A stretch of DNA of 64,000 bases from Maribacter sp. ACAM166 (GTDB taxonomy: Bacteria > Bacteroidota > Bacteroidia > Flavobacteriales > Flavobacteriaceae): NCBI RefSeq assembly GCF_005771495.1, contig NZ_VAUW01000013.1:1-64000 (forward strand). Reading direction: 5' to 3'. This document shows, in pieces, positions 18,283-26,195 of the stretch; within the stretch, counting starts at the first letter, position 1; the number at the start of each line of letters is the position of its first letter. Below the pieces are notes generated by a model. That model worked only from the letters and a program-made list of their open reading frames with translations, did not search any database and was not told where the DNA came from. The translations under genes and the position numbers were made by a program.

Positions 18283-19070
18283 ATATCGCTCTCCAGTTTT
18301 ATATTGATATCAACTTTCCAATGATTTGTAACTGAACCCGCACTTTCCTTAGATGATGGGTTGAGTAAAACTGGATAGTATTTTACTTTTTTAAAGTATT
18401 CCGTAATCAACTGTAACAATTCATCATCAACTTCCAATTTATCAATGAAATACGCCAATCTTTGCAGTGTACTTTTGTGAGGATACCACGCCAATAAATC
18501 TGATAATTGGGAATATGTCACGCTTTCCATAAGTTCTTCTAGAACAGAGAATATTCTATTCAATCCGCCTAACTTATTTTGATAATGGATTAAATCTACA
18601 GCCGTTAAAGCTGCATCGGATATTTTGAATATTCCAGCATCAGACTTTTTAGTTAGGATATTTTTTTGAGGCCAATTTGCCGTGGTAAAAAAGCGTAAAT
18701 CAATATTCCCCTTATCTATGTCCAACAAAGTGGGTTTTGTAGTGATGATATAATCACGCTGAATTTGTTGATGACTTGCACCATGAAATTTAGCCGCGGA
18801 ATACAAACCGATATAATAAGGCCGGTCTAAATTTTTAAAAAGGTTCTCAATATACAGTTGTATGGGTAATTTACCTTGCTTTGAGTATCTGGGAGGGATG
18901 ATTAGGTAGAACCCTCTTCTTAGGGGCATTATGTCTCCCTTTTTTGTTAGGTAAGACAAGTCAGTCGTTAAAGCCTCCTTTTCTTTATGTGTAAACGCTT
19001 GAAGCTCTTCCGTAGAGAAAGAGTACTGCTCTAACGAAAGTTTTTCTTTTATGTAATCATTTAGATACAC
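18279..19070 (-). CDS. AbiEi-type antitoxin / transcriptional repressor
   Basis: 263 residues. The N-terminus is winged-helix-like (FSTEELQAFTHKEKEALTTDLSYLTKKGDIMPLRRGFY), followed by the AbiEi body with PYYIGLYSAAKFHGASHQQIQ. In this family the N-terminal domain binds its own promoter and the C-terminal domain neutralises the toxin. It is the first gene of the pair. The 71 bp between it and the divergent gene at 19142 contain AT-rich repeats (tagtaataattactaatta) that could be the promoter/operator. Confidence 0.85.
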   Translation of the reverse strand: MYLNDYIKEKLSLEQYSFSTEELQAFTHKEKEALTTDLSYLTKKGDIMPLRRGFYLIIPPRYSKQGKLPIQLYIENLFKNLDRPYYIGLYSAAKFHGASHQQIQRDYIITTKPTLLDIDKGNIDLRFFTTANWPQKNILTKKSDAGIFKISDAALTAVDLIHYQNKLGGLNRIFSVLEELMESVTYSQLSDLLAWYPHKSTLQRLAYFIDKLEVDDELLQLITEYFKKVKYYPVLLNPSSKESAGSVTNHWKVDINIKLESDI

Positions 19071-19081
19071 TTATAGTAATT

Positions 19082-19111
19082 TTCCGAGTAAGTTAGTAAT
19101 AATTACTAATT
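19082..19111. promoter_or_regulatory. Candidate AbiE operator in the divergent intergenic region
   Basis: Between abiEi and the 19142 gene lies taagttagtaataattactaat, which contains the inverted repeat tagtaa / ttacta with a 2-nt centre. AbiEi proteins repress their own promoters through inverted repeats, so this is a reasonable operator candidate. The assignment is inference from position. Confidence 0.35.
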
Positions 19112-19141
19112 ATCTCGCATTTTTACTAAAATACTTTAATC

Positions 19142-20221
19142 ATGGATAAAAAAATATACACCCGGCAAGAATTATACGATCTAGTCTGGAATCAACCCTT
19201 GACCAAAATAGCAGTAAAGTTCAATATAGAACTACATACTCTAAAGGACATTTGCGCAGAAAACAAAATACCATTACCTACTCGAGGCTATTGGTCTAAA
19301 GTTAGGTTCCATAAAAAAGTGATAAAACCTACCCTTCAAAAAATTGAAAGTGAGAACCCTAAAATAAACCTTGATCCTACCCAACAACATAAAAAATTTA
19401 GAACTGATTATCACAAACGGGCTTTTGAATTAGAACAAAACAAAAATCTAAAATTCAAAGTTCCAAAACGAATAACTAACTATCATCCAATAGTAAGAAA
19501 TACAAAAAAGTTATTGGATAAAATTGATGATAGTAAAGGGAAAATACAATTCTGGGAAGCTTCTCGGGAAAGCGATATATTACCTATACATACTGACAAG
19601 ATTCTAAGGCCCAGAGCACTCCGATTTATGGATATATTTATTCAAATATTGGAAGCAATGGGACACAAAATCACCTTTGAATATAGTCGATGCCACGTAG
19701 AGATGTTCGGCCAGAAGACGGAAATAAATCTAAGACAAAAGCAATTCCGCATTCGGGATAAAGATGAGAGGGGATGGAGCAGAGAATCTTGGGAGAAATC
19801 AGATAAACTTCAATTTCAAACTGGCCCTTCTTTCAATAAGAAAATTTGGATTGACAACACGAAACGAAATATTGAAGAATGCCTCCCCGAAATTATTGCT
19901 TGGATTGAAAAAGACTGTAAGTACTGGCATGACCTTAGGGCAGAGCAGGCCATTGCAGAGAATAAGAGATTGCTAAAGGAACAAAAACTAGAGGCTCTAA
20001 AAAAAGCGGAAGAATTAGAACAGGCAAAAGTGAACCAATTATTTATTGATGCAGAAAATTGGAATAAGGCACAAGTAGCTGAGCACTATATAAGCGCGAT
20101 GGAAAAACAAGCTGCTCTAAAAAACGAAATAAATTCGAATACCGAGGACTACATATCCTGGGCAAAAGAAGTCATAAAAAACTTAAATCCGCTAAGTGAT
20201 AGTAATTGGTCAGAGCAATAA
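19142..20221 (+). CDS. Uncharacterised mobile-element protein with HTH-like N-terminus
   Basis: 359 residues. The N-terminal 60 residues (RQELYDLVWNQPLTKIAVKF, then LKDICAENKIPLPTRGYW) follow a pattern I know from a widespread uncharacterised family on integrative elements, where the segment looks like a helix-turn-helix ending in PxRGYW. The middle is mixed alpha/beta and basic. The C-terminus is a charged coiled coil (AIAENKRLLKEQKLEALKKAEELEQ). It is divergent from abiEi and convergent with the 20336 gene. A DNA-binding role is plausible; function is unknown. Confidence 0.65.
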   Translation: MDKKIYTRQELYDLVWNQPLTKIAVKFNIELHTLKDICAENKIPLPTRGYWSKVRFHKKVIKPTLQKIESENPKINLDPTQQHKKFRTDYHKRAFELEQNKNLKFKVPKRITNYHPIVRNTKKLLDKIDDSKGKIQFWEASRESDILPIHTDKILRPRALRFMDIFIQILEAMGHKITFEYSRCHVEMFGQKTEINLRQKQFRIRDKDERGWSRESWEKSDKLQFQTGPSFNKKIWIDNTKRNIEECLPEIIAWIEKDCKYWHDLRAEQAIAENKRLLKEQKLEALKKAEELEQAKVNQLFIDAENWNKAQVAEHYISAMEKQAALKNEINSNTEDYISWAKEVIKNLNPLSDSNWSEQ

Positions 20222-20335
20222 ATCCGGGGCACAATTAATATCGGTGCTTCCTAATTCTTTTAAATTTACCTGTGTAGTAGGCAGGTTTATGGCCAGTTTT
20301 AATTGAAAAGGTTGTATAACCAAATGCTTATTCCA

Positions 20336-20866
20336 TTACAGACAGTAATTATCTATTTCTTCCAAAATCTGTTCTGAAGTATATTCATCGACTAGGGATA
20401 AATCCAATTCCATGGCAAAATTGATGACATAGTTCTTCAGCGAGTGAATGGAGTCTTGTATTAAACCGCTATCATTTGGCTCATAAATTTTAAAGGCCAA
20501 TTCCCTACCAAATTTTCTGTCGAATTCACTTTCGTTGAACGTGTTGTCATTATATTCAAATTCATCCAAATAGCAGAGGTAGTTTTTGTTAAGTATCCAA
20601 AAGTATAAAGCGGTACGCTCTTCTTTTTTGAGAGCCGTAAAGAAACTCCATACATACGCTGAAAGCTCAAGTTCAATTTCGGGAGGTATCGTATCCATGC
20701 CATAATAATTCACACTTTGAATTAAATCGGTGACAACTTGGGAATGGCCTTTTGATTCAAAAGAGAACGCCATCAATAATTTTTTCAGGACTATCTTTTT
20801 GGTGTACTCGATTACGATTACATTCATTTCATCGGTTACCAACAATTGGTCGTCAATCGTAATCAT
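20336..20866 (-). CDS. Hypothetical protein next to the mobilization genes
   Basis: 176 residues, acidic and mostly helical, with no recognisable domain, signal peptide or membrane segment. It ends in EEIDNYCL. It starts 90 bp downstream of the relaxase stop in the same orientation, so it may be the last gene of the mobilization unit. I cannot assign a function. Confidence 0.6.
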   Translation of the reverse strand: MITIDDQLLVTDEMNVIVIEYTKKIVLKKLLMAFSFESKGHSQVVTDLIQSVNYYGMDTIPPEIELELSAYVWSFFTALKKEERTALYFWILNKNYLCYLDEFEYNDNTFNESEFDRKFGRELAFKIYEPNDSGLIQDSIHSLKNYVINFAMELDLSLVDEYTSEQILEEIDNYCL

Positions 20867-20956
20867 GGTTCTATATATTTATCTCAAATTTAAACTTAAA
20901 AAAAGCTTATGTTAAATTAGGTTTTGGTTTTTACTTCTGAAATATCCCTTTTACAA

Positions 20957-22003
20957 TTACCGCCTTCGCCCTTTTCGTTTCCGCTCCCTCTTTTTAAATC
21001 GACTATCGTTATCAAGCTCTAGTTTAAAAGAGTTCCATGAATGGTCATCCATTTGATTAACATTCAATCCGTCTGATGGAGCTTTTTCCAGATAAGATTT
21101 TGGTTGCTCAGCAACTTTGATATGCCGTTCTGAAATAGATTGCTTCTTTCCGATATGTGCTGTTGCTGCGTTTGAATCTTCTTCAAAAGATGTATCACTT
21201 CTTCGTTCTGTGCTATTAGCTTTGAGAATAACTCCACGGTCTCTGTCTTGTTCATAATCGATGCGTTTTATGATATTGTTCCAGGAATAGTGTCGCCCCA
21301 AACTACTCCCTTTATAAATGATTCCTTTATGTCTAAAGGATATTCCGGTTACCCTACCCGTACTTTTACTTACATTGAACTCGGGGCATATATTCCTTGT
21401 GTTTAATTCCCTTATGAACTCTGTTGTATTATTGGAATTAGAGATAGAATTTTCGAGATGGTATTGAAGGGTCAACTTCATTGGAGGTTCCCCGGTTCGA
21501 AAAGCCTTTTCTATCTCTTTCTGGGTAATGGTTGCTTTTCTTGTCAATTTATTATCCTCTAGCTGAGATAAACTGTAATTTAATTCCAGTTTCCGTACTA
21601 GTCGTTCACTTCGTTCATAATCCTTGCTGTCGCTGACCAGTTCTCCAGAAAACTTTACCCTATTTGCAATGATATGGATATGCTCGTGTTCTTGGTCTTG
21701 GTGTCGGTACATGATATATTGGTTGTCATCGAACCCCATCCCTTTGAGGTAATCCATTCCTAAAGAAGTGAATTGTTTATCGCTCAAACTATCCTCATAG
21801 GGCAGGTTCAGCGAAACATGATATACCGCCTTTCCCAATCTTGGCCTGAGCTGTCTAACAATATTGAATTCTTGGGTCATGTGAACAGTTTTTCCAATGG
21901 TAATATTAGTGTCCAGTACATAGCCCATTCCCTGCTCGACCTTTTTTTCGTTATAGGCCAACACTCCATAAAAATCTTTTCCCTTAATCTGCTTGGCTAT
22001 CAT
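20957..22003 (-). CDS. Relaxase of a mobilizable element (MobB/VirD2-like)
   Basis: 348 residues. The relaxase core is N-terminal. A Tyr candidate is at Y12 or Y17 (FYGVLAYNEKK), GKAVYHVSLNLP comes next, and the metal-binding motif is HQDQEHEHIHIIANRV (H101, H106, E107, H108, H110). This type nicks oriT and leads single-strand transfer. The C-terminal 100 residues are charged and low-complexity. Its start overlaps the mobC gene by 20 bp. No type IV secretion or coupling-protein genes are in the window, so transfer would need a helper element. Confidence 0.9.
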   Translation of the reverse strand: MIAKQIKGKDFYGVLAYNEKKVEQGMGYVLDTNITIGKTVHMTQEFNIVRQLRPRLGKAVYHVSLNLPYEDSLSDKQFTSLGMDYLKGMGFDDNQYIMYRHQDQEHEHIHIIANRVKFSGELVSDSKDYERSERLVRKLELNYSLSQLEDNKLTRKATITQKEIEKAFRTGEPPMKLTLQYHLENSISNSNNTTEFIRELNTRNICPEFNVSKSTGRVTGISFRHKGIIYKGSSLGRHYSWNNIIKRIDYEQDRDRGVILKANSTERRSDTSFEEDSNAATAHIGKKQSISERHIKVAEQPKSYLEKAPSDGLNVNQMDDHSWNSFKLELDNDSRFKKRERKRKGRRR

Positions 22004-22346
22004 GGTTTACAATATTTGATTTTAGGATATCTAGGGTACTTTGGAGTTCTAAGAGTAAGGAATTGAGTTGCGGAGAGTTGTTCATTCTCAAATGTACTTT
22101 TTTGGTCAATTGATTGATATTGTTTCCGATTCTACCCATCTCAATAAAAAGCTTCCTGTCATCCGGTGCTATTCTTTTTCTGGGCAATACCCTTCCAGTC
22201 GTTTTCAAACGTATAAAGTCAGGAATTGAAACGCCCAAGGTTTCTGCATTTTCGGATACCCGTAGATATTCTGATACCGTCATCCTGACGTTGACCCGAA
22301 TAGCTTTCAAGTCTTGTATTTTCTTTTTTGGTCTTGCCATATCCAA
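21984..22346 (-). CDS. mobC: MobC-family relaxosome accessory protein
   Basis: 120 residues. The ribbon-helix-helix-like start (AIRVNVRMTVSEYLRVSENA) is followed by the MobC signature GRIGNNINQLTKKVH. MobC binds near oriT and helps the relaxase open the strands. It lies directly upstream of and overlaps the relaxase gene, and the inverted repeats immediately upstream (22369-22418) are the obvious oriT candidate. Confidence 0.85.
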   Translation of the reverse strand: MDMARPKKKIQDLKAIRVNVRMTVSEYLRVSENAETLGVSIPDFIRLKTTGRVLPRKRIAPDDRKLFIEMGRIGNNINQLTKKVHLRMNNSPQLNSLLLELQSTLDILKSNIVNHDSQAD

Positions 22347-22368
22347 GGGGTTTGGGGAGTATTCCTAA

Positions 22369-22418
22369 CAAGCCATGCGAACATAGTGAGCAGTTTTTGC
22401 TTGCAAAAACATGGCTTG
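22369..22418. other. Nested inverted repeats, candidate oriT
   Basis: An outer repeat caagccatg (22369-22377) pairs with catggcttg (22410-22418). Inside it gtttttgc (22393-22400) pairs with gcaaaaac (22403-22410). The structure lies in the gap between mobC and the HTH gene, where oriT of mobilizable elements usually sits. The nic site cannot be identified from sequence alone. Confidence 0.45.
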
Positions 22419-22477
22419 CTTCACGAACTCCGATTAAAAATAGGGGTAATTCAGATTTCAGTTTCTTTCTATTCATT

Positions 22478-22768
22478 TTACGAAGAAGCAGTTCTCATTC
22501 TTTTAATAAGTTCATTGATATCATCCGGATGAAACAATACCCTTCCCCCGAGTGCAATCTTCTTCAATAAACCTTTATTCATCCAGGCATAAATTGTAGG
22601 ACGGGTTACTTTAAATTTTCTGACCAAATCGGCAATGGTCAACAATTCTTCTTCGGTTGAAACTTCTTCAGCCGGTTTCTCGATAACGGAATCCTTTTGC
22701 TTTTGAAGTGATTCTAACGGAACATATTCCTTGAGTCCGTCATCGTCCATGATAAATATTCGTTTCAT
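22478..22768 (-). CDS. Excisionase-type helix-turn-helix protein
   Basis: 96 residues. The C-terminal half is a MerR/excisionase-like HTH: LLTIADLVRKFKVTRPTIYAWMNKGLLKKIALGGRVLFHPDDINELIKRM. Such proteins in bacteroidotal elements bind near att or oriT and control excision and mobilization. It lies upstream of mobC in the same orientation, with a 12-bp-arm inverted repeat and related palindromes upstream (22833-23027) as candidate binding sites. Confidence 0.8.
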   Translation of the reverse strand: MKRIFIMDDDGLKEYVPLESLQKQKDSVIEKPAEEVSTEEELLTIADLVRKFKVTRPTIYAWMNKGLLKKIALGGRVLFHPDDINELIKRMRTASS

Positions 22769-22832
22769 GATACAGTGGTTTAATAATTTACTTTATTGAA
22801 CAAACCTAATGGCATTGTACAAGATTTTATTT

Positions 22833-22864
22833 GTTTACCATACATCATTTTGTGTATGGTAAAC
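22833..22864. promoter_or_regulatory. 12-bp inverted repeat upstream of the excisionase-like gene
   Basis: gtttaccataca and tgtatggtaaac are exact reverse complements separated by 8 nt. There is no T-tract on either side, so it fits an operator better than a terminator. Its position 65 bp upstream of the HTH gene suggests autoregulation. Confidence 0.5.
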
Positions 22865-23066
22865 CTTAAAAAATTCAACTTTTTCAGTATGAGAACTTCA
22901 TCAAACTGGACTAAAAAAGAATCGCATATTCCTTTTACAACAAATTGCTCTTGTACTTTGTTTTACAAACCTAGCAGCATTACACAGCATTTTACCTGAG
23001 TGCTGTACACAAAATGCTGTACAGCATATTTGAACTAAATGTTATGGGATTTGAAACGGAATGGCA

Positions 23067-23104
23067 GATAAGGGTGAAAAGCCCTTTCGCTTTTCACCTT
23101 TATC
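23067..23104. other. Long hairpin in the structured region
   Basis: Sixteen-base arms (23067-23082 and 23089-23104) pair with one mismatch around a 6-nt loop; the inner core is ggtgaaaagc / gcttttcacc. Its function is unknown. Confidence 0.55.
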
Positions 23105-23120
23105 CTCTTTTTTCAAGGGT

Positions 23121-23149
23121 GTTCACAAAAACCATCAGTTTTTGTGAAC
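23121..23149. other. Perfect 12-bp hairpin in the structured region
   Basis: gttcacaaaaac (23121-23132) and gtttttgtgaac (23138-23149) pair perfectly around a 5-nt loop. No T-tract follows on either strand. It is the second of three consecutive hairpins. Confidence 0.6.
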
Positions 23150-23484
23150 TTCCGCAGAAAGGATGTGGTTAGGGAAAGGAATGACTCAGCTGGAGGGTCG
23201 AAAGACTCAGGCCAGTCTATATCAGCTCTTTTTTCCCCTAGCCATAAAAAAGTATAATTATTTTAAAAAACAATCCATAGGAATATAGAATGCTATATTG
23301 CTATCATCATATGATGCTATAGTCATATGAACATATGTATCAATATTCATATAAAGCATTTATCATACGTTTAATCAAATGAATATTGCTTTGATATTTT
23401 GATGTTGGATTTGGAAAAGTCCCCGAATAAAATCATTCCATTGCGGGCAATTAGTGTAGTAACACTATACAATTTAAGTAACTT

Positions 23485-23536
23485 TTGGTGAACGTATTCA
23501 CCAAAAAGAACTACTTTTGGTGAATACGTTCACTAA
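23485..23536 (+). promoter_or_regulatory. Tandem operator-like palindromes abutting the 23537 start codon
   Basis: ttggtgaacgtattcaccaa (23485-23504) is an 8-bp-arm palindrome with a 4-nt centre. A second copy in reverse orientation, ttggtgaatacgttcac (from 23517), runs to the base before the ATG with one mismatch in its last arm. A protein bound here would block transcription or ribosome access to the AAA gene. Confidence 0.65.
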
Positions 23537-24655
23537 ATGGCCATGGTAAAACGAATATTAGAAGGTAAAATCACCTCCAAGCTGGATAAAGGGAAGGCAA
23601 TTATAGTCATTGGACCTAGACAAGTCGGAAAAACAACCTTAATCAATTCCATATTAAAAAATAGGCCGCATTTGTTTTTGGATGGCGATGATTCAACAGT
23701 AAGAAATTTGTTGACCAATCCCAATACTGAGCAATTAAAAAGCATAATAGGTGACCATACCACCGTATTTATTGATGAAGCGCAGCGCATAGAAAATATT
23801 GGCTTGACCTTGAAGATAATCACGGATCAATTCAAAAAAGTACAACTATTTGTAAGCGGTTCTTCGGCCTTCGAATTAAATAACCAGACCAGCGAACCTT
23901 TAACGGGAAGAAAATGGGAATATAAATTATATCCTATTTCCTGGAAAGAACTGGAGGGGGCTATCGGCTACGTAAAGTCAGAACAACAGCTCGAACTGAG
24001 AATACGCTACGGTATGTATCCAGATGTCATCAACAATCCTGGAGACGAAATCGAAGTTTTAAAACAATTGACAAACAGCTATCTGTATAAAGATATATTG
24101 GCATTCAGCGGGATACGAAAACCTCAAGTTTTGGAAAAAATACTACGTGCCCTAGCGCTACAATTAGGAAATGAGGTTAGCTACAATGAGTTGGCACAAT
24201 TGGTGGGTGTTGATAAAAATACTGTTGCCAATTACATCGATTTACTTGAAAAGGGATATGTGATTTTTAGGCTAACAAGTTTTAGCAGAAACTTAAGGAA
24301 CGAAATAAAGACGAACCAAAAGATATATTTCTATGACACTGGTGTTAGAAACGCCATTATCGCGAATTTCAACGCACTGGACAGCCGTAGTGATATTGGA
24401 GGGCTTTGGGAAAACTTCTTAATAACCGAACGTCTCAAAAAACAGGCCTACGAGGGCTCTTTGGCCAATTCCTATTTCTGGCGAACCAAGCAGCAACAAG
24501 AAATCGACTATGTTGAAGAAGAATCTGGAAAAATTACTGGTTTCGAGTTTAAATGGAGTCCAAAAGCCAACGTCAAATTTCCCGAATCCTTTATGGAAAG
24601 TTACGATGCTTCAATTGAAGTGATTCATAGAAATAATTTTAGGGAATTTGTTTAG
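23537..24655 (+). CDS. AAA ATPase with DUF4143 C-terminal domain
   Basis: 372 residues (370 if the second ATG at 23543 is used). Walker A is GPRQVGKTT (26-34) and Walker B is TTVFIDEAQRI. The C-terminal DUF4143 part includes ARGYVIFRL-type sequence (KGYVIFRLTSFSRNLRNEI) and the nuclease-like segment FWRTKQQQEIDYVEEESGKITGFEFKW (E-x-D...E-x-K). This common family has unknown biological function; some members are thought to act in stress or defence. It is the only plus-strand gene of the right-end module and is preceded by tandem palindromes touching the start codon. Confidence 0.85.
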   Translation: MAMVKRILEGKITSKLDKGKAIIVIGPRQVGKTTLINSILKNRPHLFLDGDDSTVRNLLTNPNTEQLKSIIGDHTTVFIDEAQRIENIGLTLKIITDQFKKVQLFVSGSSAFELNNQTSEPLTGRKWEYKLYPISWKELEGAIGYVKSEQQLELRIRYGMYPDVINNPGDEIEVLKQLTNSYLYKDILAFSGIRKPQVLEKILRALALQLGNEVSYNELAQLVGVDKNTVANYIDLLEKGYVIFRLTSFSRNLRNEIKTNQKIYFYDTGVRNAIIANFNALDSRSDIGGLWENFLITERLKKQAYEGSLANSYFWRTKQQQEIDYVEEESGKITGFEFKWSPKANVKFPESFMESYDASIEVIHRNNFREFV

Positions 24656-24714
24656 AATGTGGAGGATACTATTTTCTCATGGCATCTAAATCGGCTGAAA
24701 ATCCTTTAAGACTA

Positions 24715-25953
24715 TCAATCCAATCCCCAAGCCTCCTTCAATTTTTGAGCGGCCTCGTAATTTGATATTTTGAGATAACGCCGGAAAGCCTTCTCCGATC
24801 TATGTCCTGAAATTTTCATAATCAACTGCACATCGATGCCATCTAGATAGGCATTGGTACAAAATGAACGCCTACAAGTATGGGAACTAATTAGTTTATA
24901 CTTTTCCAAAAGTTGGGCTTCCTTTATAGTTCCCCGTTTATGTTCGACTTCAACTTTTTGATGAAGCCCCGCCTTATCGCCAAGTTCCTTTATACGTTTA
25001 TTAAAGGTAAAAGAATCGATTTCTGGGGCGTGGCCGTTATATTTCTTTAAAACTTCCTTCACCTGTTTGCGCAATGGAATTACGATACGGCCTGAAGTTT
25101 TCTTTTGCCGAATATTTAAAAAACCCTCATTATCCAAATATTCAGGTCGAATCCTTGAAATATCGGAAAACCGAAGTCCGGTCAAGCAACCGATTACAAA
25201 GAAATCCTTTACCATTTCCAGCTCTTCATCAGCTTTACAATCAACGGCCGCTATGGCCTGTATCTCTTCAGCAGCTAAATAAATATGGTCAACTTCTTCT
25301 TGTACTACCTTGAAGGCAGTTAAATCGATAGGTTTGATTCTATTTCTGCGCATGCGATCGTTTAGAAAGGCCTTCAGGTTCTTGACCAATTTGCCAATGG
25401 TATTATTTTTCATGCCTACACCTCCATTTTTTAGAGGGGCATGATAGGCCAAATAATCCGTCCATTCTTGGTAAAAATGGTAATCGAATGCATTAAAATC
25501 AACGATGATCCCAGAAAATTCCTGAAAACCTTCCAAATGTTTTCTAAGGGAATTGTAATCCTTGATAACATCCTTAACTACCTTTCCCTTTTTACTCTCT
25601 AGATAGTGCTCAAATTCAGTAAAAAAATCCTCAACAGGTTTTGTATTGATGGAGGGTTCCCCATCTTCAAATTGTTTTTTGAATAATTTTTTGGAAAGCG
25701 GTTTACCTTGGTTCCGATAAGAAGAAATAATCTGATTGGCCAGACTATCCATTTGGGTGAGTTGAACATATTCGGAACCCACTTCCTTTGATTTTTTGAG
25801 AAAGGATTTTTCCCTATTCCAATACTTCAAAGGAATCTCAATTCCGGTATCAATTTGAATTCTAACATGACGATTTTCATAGTATCTTAATTTGATACTA
25901 TGGGTTCCATTTTGGTTAGATTTGTCCGATATGTAAAACCTAAAATTATACAT
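24715..25953 (-). CDS. int: Tyrosine recombinase / integrase of the element
   Basis: From ATG 25953 it has 412 residues starting MYNFRFYISD; a longer form from 25977 would be 420 residues. I prefer the shorter start because the extra eight residues are encoded by the subterminal repeat. The N-terminal arm-binding and SAM-like domains precede the catalytic domain, with Arg in TGLRFSDISRI, SSHTCRRSF (His-x-x-Arg), SGHRS and the nucleophile Tyr in FRRYLKIS. It lies 137 bp from the right core and is transcribed away from it. It should integrate and excise the element at the tRNA-Asp 3' end. Confidence 0.92.
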   Translation of the reverse strand: MYNFRFYISDKSNQNGTHSIKLRYYENRHVRIQIDTGIEIPLKYWNREKSFLKKSKEVGSEYVQLTQMDSLANQIISSYRNQGKPLSKKLFKKQFEDGEPSINTKPVEDFFTEFEHYLESKKGKVVKDVIKDYNSLRKHLEGFQEFSGIIVDFNAFDYHFYQEWTDYLAYHAPLKNGGVGMKNNTIGKLVKNLKAFLNDRMRRNRIKPIDLTAFKVVQEEVDHIYLAAEEIQAIAAVDCKADEELEMVKDFFVIGCLTGLRFSDISRIRPEYLDNEGFLNIRQKKTSGRIVIPLRKQVKEVLKKYNGHAPEIDSFTFNKRIKELGDKAGLHQKVEVEHKRGTIKEAQLLEKYKLISSHTCRRSFCTNAYLDGIDVQLIMKISGHRSEKAFRRYLKISNYEAAQKLKEAWGLD

Positions 25954-25981
25954 CAGCGTGCTGCATTCGTGCTGCATTTTT
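25954..25981 (+). repeat. Right subterminal repeat, candidate integrase arm site
   Basis: Same structure and orientation as 506-533: cagcgtgctgc, a 3-nt spacer, then cgtgctgcattttt. It overlaps the integrase start region, so integrase bound here could repress its own gene. Confidence 0.6.
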
Positions 25982-26089
25982 ACCCAAAATAGTGTTTTAT
26001 GATGTAAAATAAAAAATTTAATTCAGTTAAGTCACTTATAATCAGTAAAATAATGTATGTTAATAAAAAGTTAAATTAAGGGGGCAGCA

Positions 26090-26106
26090 TCCCGTCCAGA
26101 CCGCAA
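26090..26106 (+). other. Right attachment core (attR)
   Basis: Exact 17-bp copy of the left core in direct orientation (tcccgtccagaccgcaa). The base before it differs from the left copy, so the match to the tRNA is shorter on this side. It marks the right boundary of the element. Confidence 0.8.
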
Positions 26107-26108
26107 AA

Positions 26109-26138
26109 AGCTCTCAAGAAATTGAGAGCTTTTTTTTT
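26109..26138 (+). terminator. Rho-independent terminator next to attR
   Basis: agctctcaa and ttgagagct pair around a 4-nt loop and are followed by a run of eight or more T. It probably was the native tRNA terminator downstream of the integration site. Confidence 0.8.
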
Positions 26139-26195
26139 ATATTACTATCCCATATTTCGTGCTCCTACCTACACCAATAGACCTAAAAATATCTT

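Larger units (their letters stand above)
22769..23536. other. Structured noncoding region between the excisionase-like gene and the AAA gene
   Basis: About 770 bp without a plausible gene but rich in palindromes. It holds gtttaccataca (22833-22844) with tgtatggtaaac (22853-22864), and the perfect palindrome atgctgtacagcat (23014-23027) preceded by half-sites. Three hairpins lie in series (23067-23104, 23121-23149, 23168-23243). An AT-rich stretch follows with repeated catatga and aatattcat (23281-23400), then operator-like repeats ahead of the 23537 gene. It may carry an oriT or single-strand origin, a structured RNA and regulatory sites. Confidence 0.55.

Noticed and set aside
22219-22570. 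Short open frames overlapping the mobC start and the oriT candidate
   Set aside because: They overlap each other on both strands, lack family signal and run through the inverted repeats.
22478-23536. CRISPR array in the repeat-rich region
   Set aside because: Repeats are palindromes of differing sequence and spacing. There is no regular repeat-spacer pattern and no cas gene.
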